In this document: positions 1 through 10,376 of the stretch, piece after piece
Position numbering within the stretch: the first letter of the stretch is position 1
How the letters are laid out: each line of letters begins with the position of its first letter
DNA from: Clarkia xantiana subsp. parviflora
Lineage: Eukaryota; Streptophyta; Magnoliopsida; Myrtales; Onagraceae
Assembly (NCBI GenBank): GCA_036873135.1
Contig: JAPTYO010000002.1
Location: 20,982,452 to 21,046,451, forward strand
Length of the DNA: 64,000 nt
Direction of reading: 5' to 3'
Position numbers and translations under genes: made by a program
The notes under the pieces: model-generated
What the model was told of the DNA's origin: nothing
Databases searched by the model: none
The model's input: the letters and a program-made list of their open reading frames with translations, nothing else

Positions 1-354
1 TATTTTGACGGTCTTTACGCTGGAGGCCACATCTTCCTTATGGGAAGCCTCAAGTGCAAGCTCTTTGGCTTTTGGGGTAGTTCCCGCCCGGGCTTGATTC
101 CAGAAGGCTATGAATGCCGTCATTACTTCCTGGGGGAAATCTATAGGAACTGTCCTGGCTTTTGCCTCTAGATCCACCGCATTTGAAGGTGAATCATGGT
201 GGATAGGTTGTTCCTCCTCATGATCACCATTATTTTTTAGTGGAGGATCCCTCATTTCCCCATCGCTAACATGCTCAGAGTTGGTAGGGTCTGTTTGGGA
301 TTTTGTCATCTCTTCTACAACAGCCGCTACCGTCCTCTTCTTCAGTGGAGCCAT
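1..354 (-). CDS. N-terminus of a gag-like polyprotein (partial, runs off left edge)
   Basis: An open frame of 118 codons starts at ATG 354-352, 36 bp inside the LTR end, and stays open to the window edge. It begins MAPLKKRTVAAVVEE and is acidic and hydrophilic, with a later stretch FPQEVMTAFIAFWNQARAG. No zinc knuckle or protease motif is reached. The assignment to gag rests on position just after an LTR and primer-binding-like sequence, not on a recognised domain. Confidence 0.5.
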   Translation of the reverse strand, partial: MAPLKKRTVAAVVEEMTKSQTDPTNSEHVSDGEMRDPPLKNNGDHEEEQPIHHDSPSNAVDLEAKARTVPIDFPQEVMTAFIAFWNQARAGTTPKAKELALEASHKEDVASSVKTVKI

Positions 355-1120
355 GACTTTTTGATCGTCTTCCCACAAACTGCGCCAAATGTTGGGATCA
401 AGTTGACGTGGCCCGGGCTTCAGGAGATGGACTTCGAGGTTTCGCCTTGATTAACGCTCTTAGGTTTCTATATTGGCCTCACAAGGGTCTCATTTTTTTT
501 TTTTTGGATTACTGAAGGCGTTAACCTGAAAATGGGTTGGGGATCTTCCCCCAATTCCACTCTGAAGCTTAAGTAAGTGAGGGAATATAAAATTAATATT
601 GTAAGAATTATATGAGTTCATATTTAAGTAATGAAAGTGTTCCTCTATTTATAGGGAGAAAGTACCGAATTATATGGCGGCTACCCTCTTGGGAGGGTTT
701 CTGTCCGAAGTCGGCACAAGCAGGTGACAAGCAGGTCGTCACCTCACCATTCCTTAAGAGGAAGGTTTCCTCATGGCGGCTGAAGCAGGTCGCCACCTGT
801 CCCTTTCCTTAAGAGGAAGGGTTTCTTCAGAAGGTCGGTGGTAAGTAGGTCACCACTTGTCCCTTTCCTTAGGAGGAAGGGTTTCCCAATAATACCTGGT
901 TGCTGACTCGACTCATACCTTAAGATGGAGAGTCTTTGAGAGGGCTTATCGCCATTCTTCAAGAAGGACCCTAATCGTCGACATTCTCAACACTTGGCGT
1001 CGACCATTCAGCATTGTTTCTTCATTCTGAGTATAATTAGTCGTCGACTCTCTTTTAGGAGTCCTGACTTAAATGTTCCCAACTACCCATCGGTCTGTCC
1101 TCTATAATCGTAACCTAACA
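1..1120 (-). mobile_element. 5' end of an LTR retrotransposon (LTR 390-1120 plus start of internal region), minus orientation
   Basis: The segment 390-1120 has the form of an LTR read on the minus strand. On the plus strand it starts TGTTGGGATCA and ends AACCTAACA. Just inside it (minus strand, about 389-365) is ATTTGGCGCAGTTTGTGGGA, close to the primer-binding region with TGGCGCC core common after plant Ty3/gypsy LTRs, and a gag-like reading frame follows to the window edge. The LTR holds about three imperfect copies of a ~60-bp unit (about 740-890) built on AGGTCGCCACC and CCTTAAGAGGAAGG. A second LTR of this family is the solo LTR at 5303-6002. The rest of the element lies left of the window, so its 3' LTR and target duplication cannot be checked. 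Confidence 0.75.
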
Positions 1121-2676
1121 GAAGCCATATATATTGAAGAACATAAGTTTGACACGGATTCGGCTACCGAAGGTAGCAAGCGGTATGCGAGGTTGTCAGG
1201 ATCCCGATCTTAGGATCTTACGATTTTACGATCCTAGTGAAGTAAAACGATTCTGATCCCTTCTAGGATCTTAATCTTATGGGATCTTTGAGGATCATGA
1301 TCCTGATAGTAGGATCTTACGATTCTACGAACCCATTTAAGTAAAACTTCATACGATTCTATGATTTAAGTTAACATAAAGTCATTCATAGTAAGGATGA
1401 AGTTGAGAATCAACTTCGAATTAAGAAAACTAATATCTCTATTATATATCTATAAATTTAGGGTGACAAAATTAATTTTTTTCAACTTTAAAATTGATTT
1501 CATAGGGGCAAGTTGTTCATCACATCTTAACATTTTATTCTATATTTATATCATTGTTAAAATAGAGAAACATACACCAAATTAGAAATGTATGATATAA
1601 TTAATCATAATCATATGTCATGTTAAGTGTTATATGATTCAATGTATTTTTATATGTGATAAAACTATTTAATATTTTATATCAAATATGATTTTGATAA
1701 ATTAATTCATGTACTAAAGAACTTTTTATGAATTTTGTTTATTTACTTGATAAATAGTAAATTTATATACATATATATAATATAGCATATCATCGAAATT
1801 TAATCATTATTCTTATGTTAGTTTATAACTATGTAGGATCTTACGATCCATGATTCGATCCTACGAACGATCCGATCCTACACTAAAACGATCCTAGTTA
1901 GAATTTTGATCCTAACAACCTTGGCAGTATGAGCATCTAAAATTTTATCTGTGAATTTGCGCAATGATACTTTATAGTTCAAAAATTTCAGTCTTCCGTT
2001 TCTTTTTTAGAATTCAAAACTGTTATTTTATTTAAAAAATATATTGTTTTCAACATATTACAAATAGTCAGTATAAATTTTATATAATATTAATTTGTTA
2101 ATTATACATATATTTAGTAAGTCAAACCGCACGATGCGCTGAAAAATGCACTCTAGTAATATAAAAATAAAAATCAATCAAACTTCTCTATAGTCAATTT
2201 AATAACATTTTATTATATTAGGTCTGACAATTTAATTTCCCCTTAATTTTTTTTAATTAGTATTATCCCATCTATTCGGAATATAATATTAAAGGGAAAG
2301 TATTTCCTAGGATTTGTAAATATAATAATATAATTGTAATGTTACTCTTTTTTATAGGTTGTTTAACCTCCATCCATATATTGTTGTATTATTAATTACT
2401 ATTTATTCAAACAAATAATAATTTCTAATGGTAATTAGTTTAGGAGGTGATTATTTTTCTAATATCAATAAGTAGTTAAGTATATAGTTAACATTTATTA
2501 TAGTTAGTTACCACTTCCTACCAATATTCCCACTCAATTAAAAATCTTGATTATCGCCACTCTGTCACTCACTCACTCTCTCTCTCTCTGGTTATTTATT
2601 TCCGTCTTCAGCAGTGTGTATCCTTGGCTCTCCTCCATTTCTCCTCCATTTTCTCTAGATAGACTAGACTAGATAG
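1121..2676. other. Intergenic, upstream of the aspartic protease gene
   Basis: Apart from the GGATC-rich repeat at 1190-1925 the stretch is AT-rich with no convincing exon. Bases 2560-2590 are a CT-rich run (CTCACTCACTCTCTC...) about 90 bp before the protease ATG, typical of a plant 5' leader. Confidence 0.6.
1190..1925. repeat. GGATC-rich inverted-end repeat, possible non-autonomous DNA transposon
   Basis: The left end reads GGTTGTCAGGATC (from about 1191). The right end (about 1908-1921) read in reverse is GGTTGTTAGGATC, so the two ends form a short imperfect terminal inverted repeat. Inside both ends the motif TAGGATCTTACGAT recurs several times (1212-1345 and 1833-1905); the middle is AT-rich. 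A related cluster lies at about 24118-24290. No clear target-site duplication was found. It could be a decayed MITE or simply a local satellite. Confidence 0.4.
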
Positions 2677-4095
2677 ATGGAGCGGAGAGCAGCATTGCAA
2701 ATCGGTAACTTGTTCACCTTTCTCTTCCTTTCTCTGCTATCAATTTCCTTTTCCTCCGCCGCTGCTCCTCCCCAGCACCAAACCCTAGTGATACGCCCTC
2801 TTCCTTCTGCTCCTACTCTCTCATGGCCCGAGGATCAACAGTTAACGGAATCCGAACCCACGTCGGAATCCACCCTCACGATGCACCATATCGACGCGCT
2901 GTCCTCTGAAAAGACCTCTCCGGTGGCTCTCTTCAACCACCGCCTCCAGCGGGACGCAGCTAGAGTAAGAGCACTCACTTCACTCGCCGCCGTATCCGCG
3001 AACCGCACGGCAGCGGGTTTCAGCAGCTCCGTTATCTCTGGCCTCGCTCAGGGGAGCGGCGAGTACTTCACGCGCCTCGGAGTGGGCACTCCGGCGAGAT
3101 ATGTCTACATGGTTCTTGACACCGGCAGCGATGTCGTCTGGATCCAGTGCGCTCCTTGCCGGAAGTGCTACTCCCAGACAGATCCGATCTTCGACCCAAC
3201 CAAATCGAAGTCCTTCGCCGGAGTTCAGTGCGGGACCCCTCTCTGCCGCCGCCTCGACTCTCCGGGCTGCAACAACAAGAAGAAATGCCTCTATCAGGTT
3301 TCCTACGGCGACGGTTCCTTCACCCTCGGGGAATTCTCCACGGAGACGCTCACCTTCCGCGGCACCAGGGTGGCCAAAGTCGCCCTCGGATGCGGCCACG
3401 ATAACGAGGGTCTCTTCGTCGGTGCTGCCGGACTTTTGGGCCTCGGCCGAGGGAGGCTGTCGTTTCCGACCCAGACCGGCCACCGATTCAACAACAAATT
3501 CTCGTACTGCTTGGTGGACCGTTCTGCCACGTCGAAACCGTCAGCCATCGTTTTCGGAAACTCTGCGGTTTCCAGGACCGCCCGGTTCACGCCGCTCATC
3601 AAGAACCCCAAGCTAGACACCTTCTACTACCTCGATCTCGTCGGGATCAGCGTGGGCGGTACGCGCGTCCCCGGAATCACTGCCTCTCTTTTCAAGCTCG
3701 ACCCAACCGGGAACGGCGGAGTCATCATCGACTCCGGCACCTCCGTCACGCGATTGACCAGGCCCGCCTACGTGGCCCTGCGCGACGCGTTCCGGCTCGG
3801 AGCAGGAAACTTGAAGCGGGCGCCGGAGTTCTCTCTCTTCGACACCTGCTACGACCTCTCGGGGAAGACAACGGTGAAGGTGCCTACGGTGGTTCTGCAC
3901 TTCCGAGGAACTGACGTGTCGCTTCCGGCGTCGAACTACTTGATTCCGGTGGACACCGACGGCACGTTTTGCTTCGCCTTCGCCGGAACGATGAGCGGAC
4001 TCTCCATCGTCGGGAACATACAGCAGCAAGGGTTCCGGGTGGCGTTCGACTTGGCGACGTCGCGCGTGGGGTTCACTCCCAATGCGTGCGGGTGA
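2677..4095 (+). CDS. APF2-like: Secreted aspartic protease, nepenthesin-like (A1 family), APF2/ASPG1 type
   Basis: Intronless gene of 472 codons. Residues 1-29 form a signal peptide (charged MERR, then a Leu/Phe/Ser core ending in Ala). A propeptide follows to about residue 115, then GSGEYFTRLGVGTP opens the mature domain. The two catalytic motifs are intact: DTGSD at about residue 148 and DSGTS at about residue 352. Between them are the Cys-rich nepenthesin insertion (CAPCRKC, CGTPLC, CNNKKKC) and the flap YGDGS. The C-terminal part has CFAFAG and IVGNIQQQGFRVAFD. Length and absence of introns fit plant atypical aspartic proteases near Arabidopsis At1g01300/At3g61820. The family acts in the secretory path or apoplast; the substrate is not predictable. 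The codons are much more GC-rich than the flanks, which explains the long antisense open frames across it. Confidence 0.93.
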   Translation: MERRAALQIGNLFTFLFLSLLSISFSSAAAPPQHQTLVIRPLPSAPTLSWPEDQQLTESEPTSESTLTMHHIDALSSEKTSPVALFNHRLQRDAARVRALTSLAAVSANRTAAGFSSSVISGLAQGSGEYFTRLGVGTPARYVYMVLDTGSDVVWIQCAPCRKCYSQTDPIFDPTKSKSFAGVQCGTPLCRRLDSPGCNNKKKCLYQVSYGDGSFTLGEFSTETLTFRGTRVAKVALGCGHDNEGLFVGAAGLLGLGRGRLSFPTQTGHRFNNKFSYCLVDRSATSKPSAIVFGNSAVSRTARFTPLIKNPKLDTFYYLDLVGISVGGTRVPGITASLFKLDPTGNGGVIIDSGTSVTRLTRPAYVALRDAFRLGAGNLKRAPEFSLFDTCYDLSGKTTVKVPTVVLHFRGTDVSLPASNYLIPVDTDGTFCFAFAGTMSGLSIVGNIQQQGFRVAFDLATSRVGFTPNACG

Positions 4096-4589
4096 GGAGC
4101 TCGAGACCACTTCCGTTGTCGTGTTTCGTCAACTTGGTCGCTCCCGGTGTAGTAGTACTGTGTAGTTCTTGTTTTTACTCTTTTTTGTTTCCTTTAATTA
4201 ATGCTGTTTTTTTAAAAAAAAAAAATATCTGAAAAGCATTTGCTTTTCCGGAGCATGTTCAAATATATATAGTTATTATTAACTTATTATGTATTACTAA
4301 ATTATGAAAATGAGTGGAAAATTGGGAAAATATGAGTGACATTAAGGAATTGATGTTATATATCTTGTTTGGTTAATATATTATACAATAAAGTAAATAA
4401 ATTATGAATAAAAGGAAGCGGTTGTGGTTGTGGAGGTTGGGCATGTTAATGACATGTGTAAGTATGTAATGGTATTAATGTTTAACTAATGAAAGCCTGG
4501 AGGATTAGGTAATATGGATGTTCTTTTAACTCCTTGGTACATTTTTGAAACCGGATTGTCAGGGGATACTATGTTAGTTGGTGCCCTCT

Positions 4590-4651
<62 letters not shown>

Positions 4652-4697
4652 CTATCAATGCTGCTCTCTTAATTGACTCTATGACTAAAAAAATTCA
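4096..4697. other. 3' flank of the protease gene with an (AT)n microsatellite
   Basis: AT-rich sequence without a gene. A pure AT dinucleotide run of about 58 bp lies at 4593-4650. Confidence 0.8.
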
Positions 4698-4909
4698 AGG
4701 TTAAATGGTTTTTGATATTTTTTAATCTTCTGGTGTAATATGTTTACAATTTGTACACTTTGGTACATCTGTTAGTTTTGACCGTTAAATAACACGTGTT
4801 TTACACGTGAATTATCTCTAATTTTTATTTTGTTCAGCTTAGTCTGCAAATTTATATCCCTAACCATTTCTTACAATTTAGTTCCTAACCAATTTCAATG
4901 GACTCTATG

Positions 4910-5180
4910 TCCAAATTGGTGTAGTCAGGGTCTGCGTCCGACCCATGCTTGTATCAAACCCTGCTTAGGATTACCAGACCTGGGCGACCCTAACCAGGGT
5001 CTGACCCAACCATGGGTCGGACTCGGCTGTGTCAATTGGACTTAGGGTCCGATTGAGTTCAGACGGATCCTAGGTCCAAATTGACCTAGCTGAGGTTTCA
5101 ACCCGCTAGGTCAGACCCTGGTTAGGGTTGTCCAAATCTGGTGACCCTAATCAGGGTTTGACCCATCCACGGGTCGGACC
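4910..5180. repeat. Palindrome-rich core of the foldback element
   Basis: Short inverted motifs such as CTAACCAGGGTCTGACCC, TGGGTCGGAC and their complements alternate here, and the stretch is much more GC-rich than the arms on either side. It forms the loop side of the large hairpin. A spurious 71-codon frame (4830-5045) crosses it. Confidence 0.6.
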
Positions 5181-5302
5181 TTGGATTGATCAATTTGAAC
5201 TTAAGTTTGGTTGAAATTGATTAGAGACTAAATTGTAAAAGAAAAAAAAAAGAGTTATGGATGTAAATTTGAGGAATGAAAAATTAGAGGGCAAGTCACG
5301 TG

Positions 5303-6002
5303 TGTTGGGATCAAGGTTTCTTGTCCCTAAATTTTCCATTGTGTTACTCTCTTAGATGTCTATTTCGACCTCATAGAGTATTTAGTTGGTGGCATCAACC
5401 TGAGAAGGGGTGGGGATTTACTCATAATTCCACTCTGAAACTTAAGACAGTAATTGATTATGAGAATAATAATGTAAAGTGTGTGTCAATAATGAAAATA
5501 ATCAAGAGTTTTTATAAGGGAAGTTTACCGACTTTGTATGACGGTTACTCTTTAGGAAGAATTTCTCTCCAGAGTCGGCACAAGCAGGCGACAAGTAGGT
5601 TGCCACCTCACAATTCCTTAAGAAGGAAGGTTTCTTCATGGCGGTAGAAGCATGTGACAAGCATATCGTCACCTCACAATTCCTTCGAGTAAAGGTTTCT
5701 TTAGAGAGGCGGTGGCAAGCAGGTCGCCACCTGGACCCATTCCTTAAGAGGAAGAGCTTTCTTGATAAGTTTTGGCTGACAACTCGAATCGTGCCTTAAG
5801 AGGGGAGTCTTTATCGAGGCTTGTCGCCATCCTTCAAATGTTGTCTGGGTTGTCGACATCCTCAAAAACGAGCGTCGACTACTTGTCTTAATTTCTTCGT
5901 TCTGGACATAAGTAGTCGTCGACTCATATTTTGGAGTCTCGACTTTAATGGTCCTGACTAGTAACTTGCCGACTTCATATCATGTTGAATCGTATCCCAA
6001 CA
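5303..6002. mobile_element. Solo LTR with 5-bp target-site duplication ACGTG
   Basis: The 700-bp segment starts TGTTGGGATCAAGG and ends ATCCCAACA, so it carries the short inverted TG...CA ends of an LTR. ACGTG stands directly before it (5298-5302) and directly after it (6003-6007). Its interior matches the LTR at 390-1120, including the ~60-bp units with GGTCGCCACC and CCTTAAGAGGAAG, and CTTTTGGAGTC-like motifs near the end. No internal domain remains, which is the footprint of LTR-LTR recombination. Confidence 0.9.
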
Positions 6003-6167
6003 ACGTGCAAGATATATGTTATCTAACAGTCATTACTAACGGTCAACTAAGATACACTAAAAATATACAAATTGTAATTATATTCAGAAAGTATAAAAAA
6101 AAAAAAAGTGTTACACCAAAAACCAATTATAATCGAACATGTTGGATCAAAAAAGACATTTTAACCT

Positions 6168-7172
6168 AAAAATAAAAAATATTTTTATATAAGTGTCTTA
6201 CATTATCATTTCTTGGTATCGAATATAATATTGTGCATCTAAATCTAAGTCAATATTTATGTGTATAATAACCATAATCTACACTAATTAGATTCAGAAG
6301 ATGGAATTTGTTTAGATCTGATGAGAGTTATGATCCATGATGGCATAGGCCATGTGAACATGAGATGAGATAGATGCATGATGGTGTTGTGGACAGTGGG
6401 GTTTGTTGGTTTATTCCATTGAATCCGTTCATTTGTTTGTCCCACGATTGACGGATAGTGCTTTTCTTCATTTTTCTAATTTAATTTAGTAACTTTTTTA
6501 TTAAAAAAAAATTATACATATCTTTTTGTCAACTATAATGGTGACTGAAAAGTCCAACTTCTCAAGGTTGTCAAGTATATGTTTACATCAAGTCACAACC
6601 GTGTCGTTTCTCCTAGAAGATATAGTGGGATTTAGCGTCTCAGCTTTTAATCGGGGATCAAAAATTCAATTCCTATAGGCAATAATAGAGAAAAAATATT
6701 TATAACCGGCTCTTTACCTATACGATCTAGTGCAAGTTGAGATTAATTAGACTTGAAACAATCATACTTCGATTGATGTCCTCCTAATGGCCCCATTTAA
6801 ACCTCCCCGCATAAAAAAATTTAAAAAAAAAAAGTCCTATAAGAAGATGATAATAACAAGGAAAAAAAAATGTGTGACCGAATCCCAAAAGCTTGAACTC
6901 CCACTACTATTTCCTTGCAGGATTATGGACAATTATTTCTTAACTCTTAAGCACAAGTATACCAAACCAATATAATAAATGTTAAGTGCCACACTATTTA
7001 TGTTTTTTTTTTAAAAAATTAATCACAATCTCACATTTATGCTATGTTATTTTTAAGTATCTCAGGTTTAAATTGTTGTTAATAGGTGTCTCATATATCG
7101 TTTTCGTTGTTTTTTGGTTTTTTATCCATTTTTCTGTTAAATTTGACGAATGTACATGACTCCATAAATTCC
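6168..7172. other. Intergenic, AT-rich; possible tRNA-derived SINE near 6620-6790
   Basis: No exon is visible. At about 6620-6700 the sequence GGGATTTAGCGTCTCAG followed by GGGATCAAAAATTCAATTCC is loosely like a tRNA A box and B box. The stretch that follows (AGATTAATTAGACTTGAAAC) reads like the body of a plant SINE. This is a weak call from box spacing only. Confidence 0.35.
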
Positions 7173-7867
7173 AGGGTTAGAGGGCTTTTTGGTGCTATGT
7201 TTGACAAAAATTGACTTTTGTTGCAATATTTTTTTTTTTTTTTTAGACTGCGTTTGTGTTTTGTAAACTTTTAGTGCATCCGTTAACTTTCTGTTATATA
7301 CGTATGTTTAGCATGTGCAACTTTCTGTTATATACGTATGTTTAGCATGTGCACGGTAAGTGAGGCCCCTAAACTTTTTATTTGTTCAATTTAGTCCCTC
7401 TAATACATCCCTAACTTTTTTTCTTGTTTAATTTAGTCCTAAAGTTTTCAGATCGAACCACACAACTCGGTGGACCTAGCCTTGGGCTAGGTCCGACCTA
7501 GGTCCAACTGGGGAAATTTCTCCAACTGGACCTAGGTCCGACCTAGGTCCAGTTGGAGAAATTTCCCCAGTTGGACCTAGGTCGGACCTAGCCCAAGGCT
7601 AGGTCCACCGAATTGAGTGGTTCAATTTGAAAACTTTAGGACTTAGTTAAAAAAAAAAGTTAGGGATGTATTAGAGGGACTTAATTGAAAAAAATTAAAA
7701 TTCTATAGAGGGTGCACATGCTACTTAATAGACATATTTAAATAAAAGTTAACGGATGTACCAAAAGATTATAAAACGCAAACGTATGGCACTAAAAGCC
7801 TATAAAAAATATGACAGCAAAAGCCAACTTTAATCAAACATATGGTACCAAAAGACCATTTAACCCT
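7173..7867. mobile_element. Foldback inverted-repeat element
   Basis: The left end AGGGTTAGAGGGCTTTTTGG and the right end, read in reverse, AGGGTTAAATGGTCTTTTGG open two arms that pair along nearly the entire 695 bp. Paired blocks include GTGCATCCGTTAACTT against GGTACATCCGTTAACTT, AGCATGTGCAC on both sides, and CAATTTAGTCCCTCTAATACATCCCTAACTT against its reverse copy near 7660-7690. The centre (7460-7610) is a nested palindrome of GGACCTAGGTC units. There is no reading frame. It belongs with the elements at 4698, 8399 and 48166. Confidence 0.85.
7285..7353 (+). repeat. 34-bp tandem duplication in the left arm of the foldback element
   Basis: The block ACTTTCTGTTATATACGTAT continuing to AGCATGTGCA occurs twice head to tail in the left arm and only once (diverged) in the right arm, so it arose after the element formed. 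Confidence 0.8.
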
Positions 7868-8398
7868 ATATTCAATAGAAGAGAAAATAACAAAATGACA
7901 CTTCTGCTTCCCTTTAACTTATATCAGTTAGTGTGTGCATAGAGTGATATTGAAGAATTTATGCAAAATTGAGGTTCTATTTAACTTAATTGACCTACAT
8001 ATACATAAACTGAAGAAAACTTATATCCAAATTTGTCAAATTTAAAAAAAAAAAAAAAACGGACGGAAAATCAAGCAACGAAAACAAAATCTGAAACATC
8101 TAAAAGCAATCTGGTGCAAATCTAGGAAACCAAAAATCAACAATTTAAACATGTGACGCCTAAAAATAATAATAATGTAAATTTAGAATGTGATTAATTT
8201 TTTTTTTTTCAATTTCTAAAATGAACTTAAAATTATGATAGGTAAAGACACTTGTAACTTTTAATAATTGGTTTGGTCTGGTGTGACTAACGTGGCGAGC
8301 AGTATCATCGTATAAGAGTTGAGTATAAATTTGCATGAAGATCTAAAGCAACAAATATTTGCATGCTTGCCACGTGCTCTTAGCTCTATTTTTTTTTG
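7868..8398. other. Intergenic, AT-rich
   Basis: Homopolymer A and T runs; no gene, tRNA or element end was recognised. Confidence 0.6.
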
Positions 8399-8915
8399 GT
8401 TAACATCTTTTGGTCTATGATGTTTGACAACTTTTGGGTTTTGATCAATAATGTTTTTTTTTACCTAATTTTGGTACTACATGTTTGCAGATTTTTTATA
8501 GTTTTGGTCTAACCGTTACATTCTGTCCATTTTTTTTACAATGTACAAGTCACGTGATCCACCCTAAACTTTCAATTTTATTTAATTTAGTCCCTATAAT
8601 ACTTTCCTAACATTTTTTTTTGTTCAATTTAATCCGAAGTTTCAAAAATTTAATTGGACCTATTGTCCAATTGGGGTCAATTTTGAAACTTCGGGACTAA
8701 ATTGAAAAAAAAAAGGTTAAGAAAGTATTAGGGGACTAAATTTAAAGTTTAGAGTGGATCACGTGACTTGAACATGTCAAAAAATGGACGGAATGTAACG
8801 GTTAGACCAAAACTAGAAAAAATCTGCAAACATATGGTACCAAAACTATGTAAAAAAAACATTATTGACCAAAATCCAAAAGTTGTCAAACATCATGGAC
8901 AAAAAACTTGTTAAC
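8399..8915. mobile_element. Foldback inverted-repeat element
   Basis: Both ends begin GTTAAC when read inwards, followed by ATGATGTTTGACAACTTTTGG on each side. The arms pair through CAAACATATGGTACCAAAA, GTCTAACCGTTACATTC and CACGTGATCCAC motifs almost to the centre at about 8660, where ATTGGACC...GGTCAATT forms the loop. Length is about 517 bp and there is no coding frame. The left flank is a T-run and the right flank a T-rich run, so a target duplication cannot be defined. Confidence 0.85.
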
Positions 8916-10376
8916 TTTTTGTTTTTTTTGTTTTTAGAATAGAAGAAGTTTACTCTAGCTCTTGGTTGAAGATGTACCTGGAAGGGGTAAATGAATTGGG
9001 TCCAAACCATGGTAATTTGTTTTTGGCAATAACAGTGATTCTGGAAAAACCACATCGTCGTACTTTAACTGGGAGAATTATTGTATAGGATTGAGGACGG
9101 TAATACGTGGCACTTAGTTGATACCCTTCACTTTATAAATATGTGATATTTATCCATGTGTCATTTAATTTCTTTTATGCATTGCATTGCATGTTCATTA
9201 GATGAAGGTATACCAACTAAACGTCACGTATTATCTAAGTCCTATACAATAATTTCTCCCTCAATTGAATCCCTCTCCTATGTGGAAGATGATGATGTGG
9301 CAGCTGCCAAAAAAACTTGTGGAGAGAATTACATTTTTAACCTCACCACCACCGCCATTCACAACCGCTTAGGGACAATGTCCATCCACATCCCAATGTC
9401 ATTACTAAGGGGGGTTAATGGATCACGCTGACCAACGGAGCCGTTTAGTTTCGTCCTGCATTTCGTAGGATATGGGACGGGTCCGGTTGGGTCCTTGCGG
9501 ACACGCCTCACACGTATATAAACTATATATGAATAATATAACACGGTTAAAATAACAAGTTTGAGTTTGCTTATTAGGATTTGGAGTTGAATTTGTAATT
9601 TATTATTCGAATTTAGAGAGAATTTGGATATGGTTAGTATAGTAGAGTTTAGGGTTTAGTATTGGTTATTAAAAGATTATAGCCCTCGTGGGACGATCCA
9701 CCCTGCGAGATGTATGAGATGGAGTTCGAGACTGGCGATACACGCCCCGCTCCATTGACTTACCCTCTCCGCATTCACCACTCCCTCGGCAGCAGCACCT
9801 CCCTCACGTCGGTCTTATTTTTTTGAAAGTTTAAAATAACCACTTGACTAAATGTCTTAAAATCTTTAGTTCAACAACTTGGATGCACCCGTCAGACTGA
9901 CGACCCGGAGAGTGTTGAAATTTGAAGGTCAAGAAGACATCGAGACTCGGACTTGAAAAAAATGTTGTTAAGTTAGTTGATTTCTGAAACTGCTGACTAA
10001 CTCAATTTCAGACAAAATTCAGTTCAGCGTAGCAAATAAACATTGAAGATCTTTCTACTAATCTTATCGTGTTGGTTAGCTGCTGATTTTTCTAGGTTTA
10101 ATTAGTTGAATATTTGTGGAGACAATTTCTCAGGGTAATTAGGGTGCTTTTTTTTTTTTTTATTTCTTTTTGTTGTAACATAGGCTATTTAAAGTCATTA
10201 CACACCTTGTTGTCTTATCAATCAAGTAATTTAATTTATTTTCTATCTATTATTATACTTGTTCTACAAGTTTACTCGATTTCTGGCAGTTTACATCGAG
10301 TTTCCCAATTCCGATTGAGACGCTTTCAGTGTGTGAGTTTATGAGTGAATTAGGAGAGGTTAATTGATTTCCAAAT
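8916..10376. other. Intergenic
   Basis: No convincing gene. Two GC-richer patches stand out: 9430-9520 (GGGACGGGTCCGGTTGGGTC) and 9680-9800 (GGGACGATCCACCC to CTCCCTCGGCAGC). They may be worn transposon pieces but were not matched to a family. A run of T at 10150-10161 precedes the gag remnant. Confidence 0.5.

Larger units (their letters stand above)
4698..6167. mobile_element. Foldback (long inverted repeat) element split by a nested solo LTR
   Basis: The left arm (from AGGTTAAAT at 4698) and the right arm (ending TTAACCT at 6167) are inverted copies over their whole outer ~120 bp: ACAATTTGTACACTTT in the left arm matches ACAATTTGTATATTTT read in reverse from about 6055-6080, and GTTAAATAACACGTG matches GTTAGATAACATATA. 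The inner arms (about 4840-4890 and 5215-5275) also pair. The loop region is rich in CTAACCAGGGTCTGACCC-like short palindromes. Without the 705-bp insertion the element is about 765 bp. It codes for nothing. The design resembles Mutator-like foldback MITEs, but no clear target duplication was seen. Confidence 0.75.

Noticed and set aside
609..962. Open frames of 62-66 codons within the LTR at 390-1120
   Set aside because: They are generated by the ~60-bp tandem units of a non-coding LTR.
2980..4110. Long antisense and other-frame reading frames across the aspartic protease gene (for example 2980-3483 and 3613-4110 on the minus strand, 3101-3616 on the plus strand)
   Set aside because: They are shadows caused by the high GC content of the real exon and have no family features.
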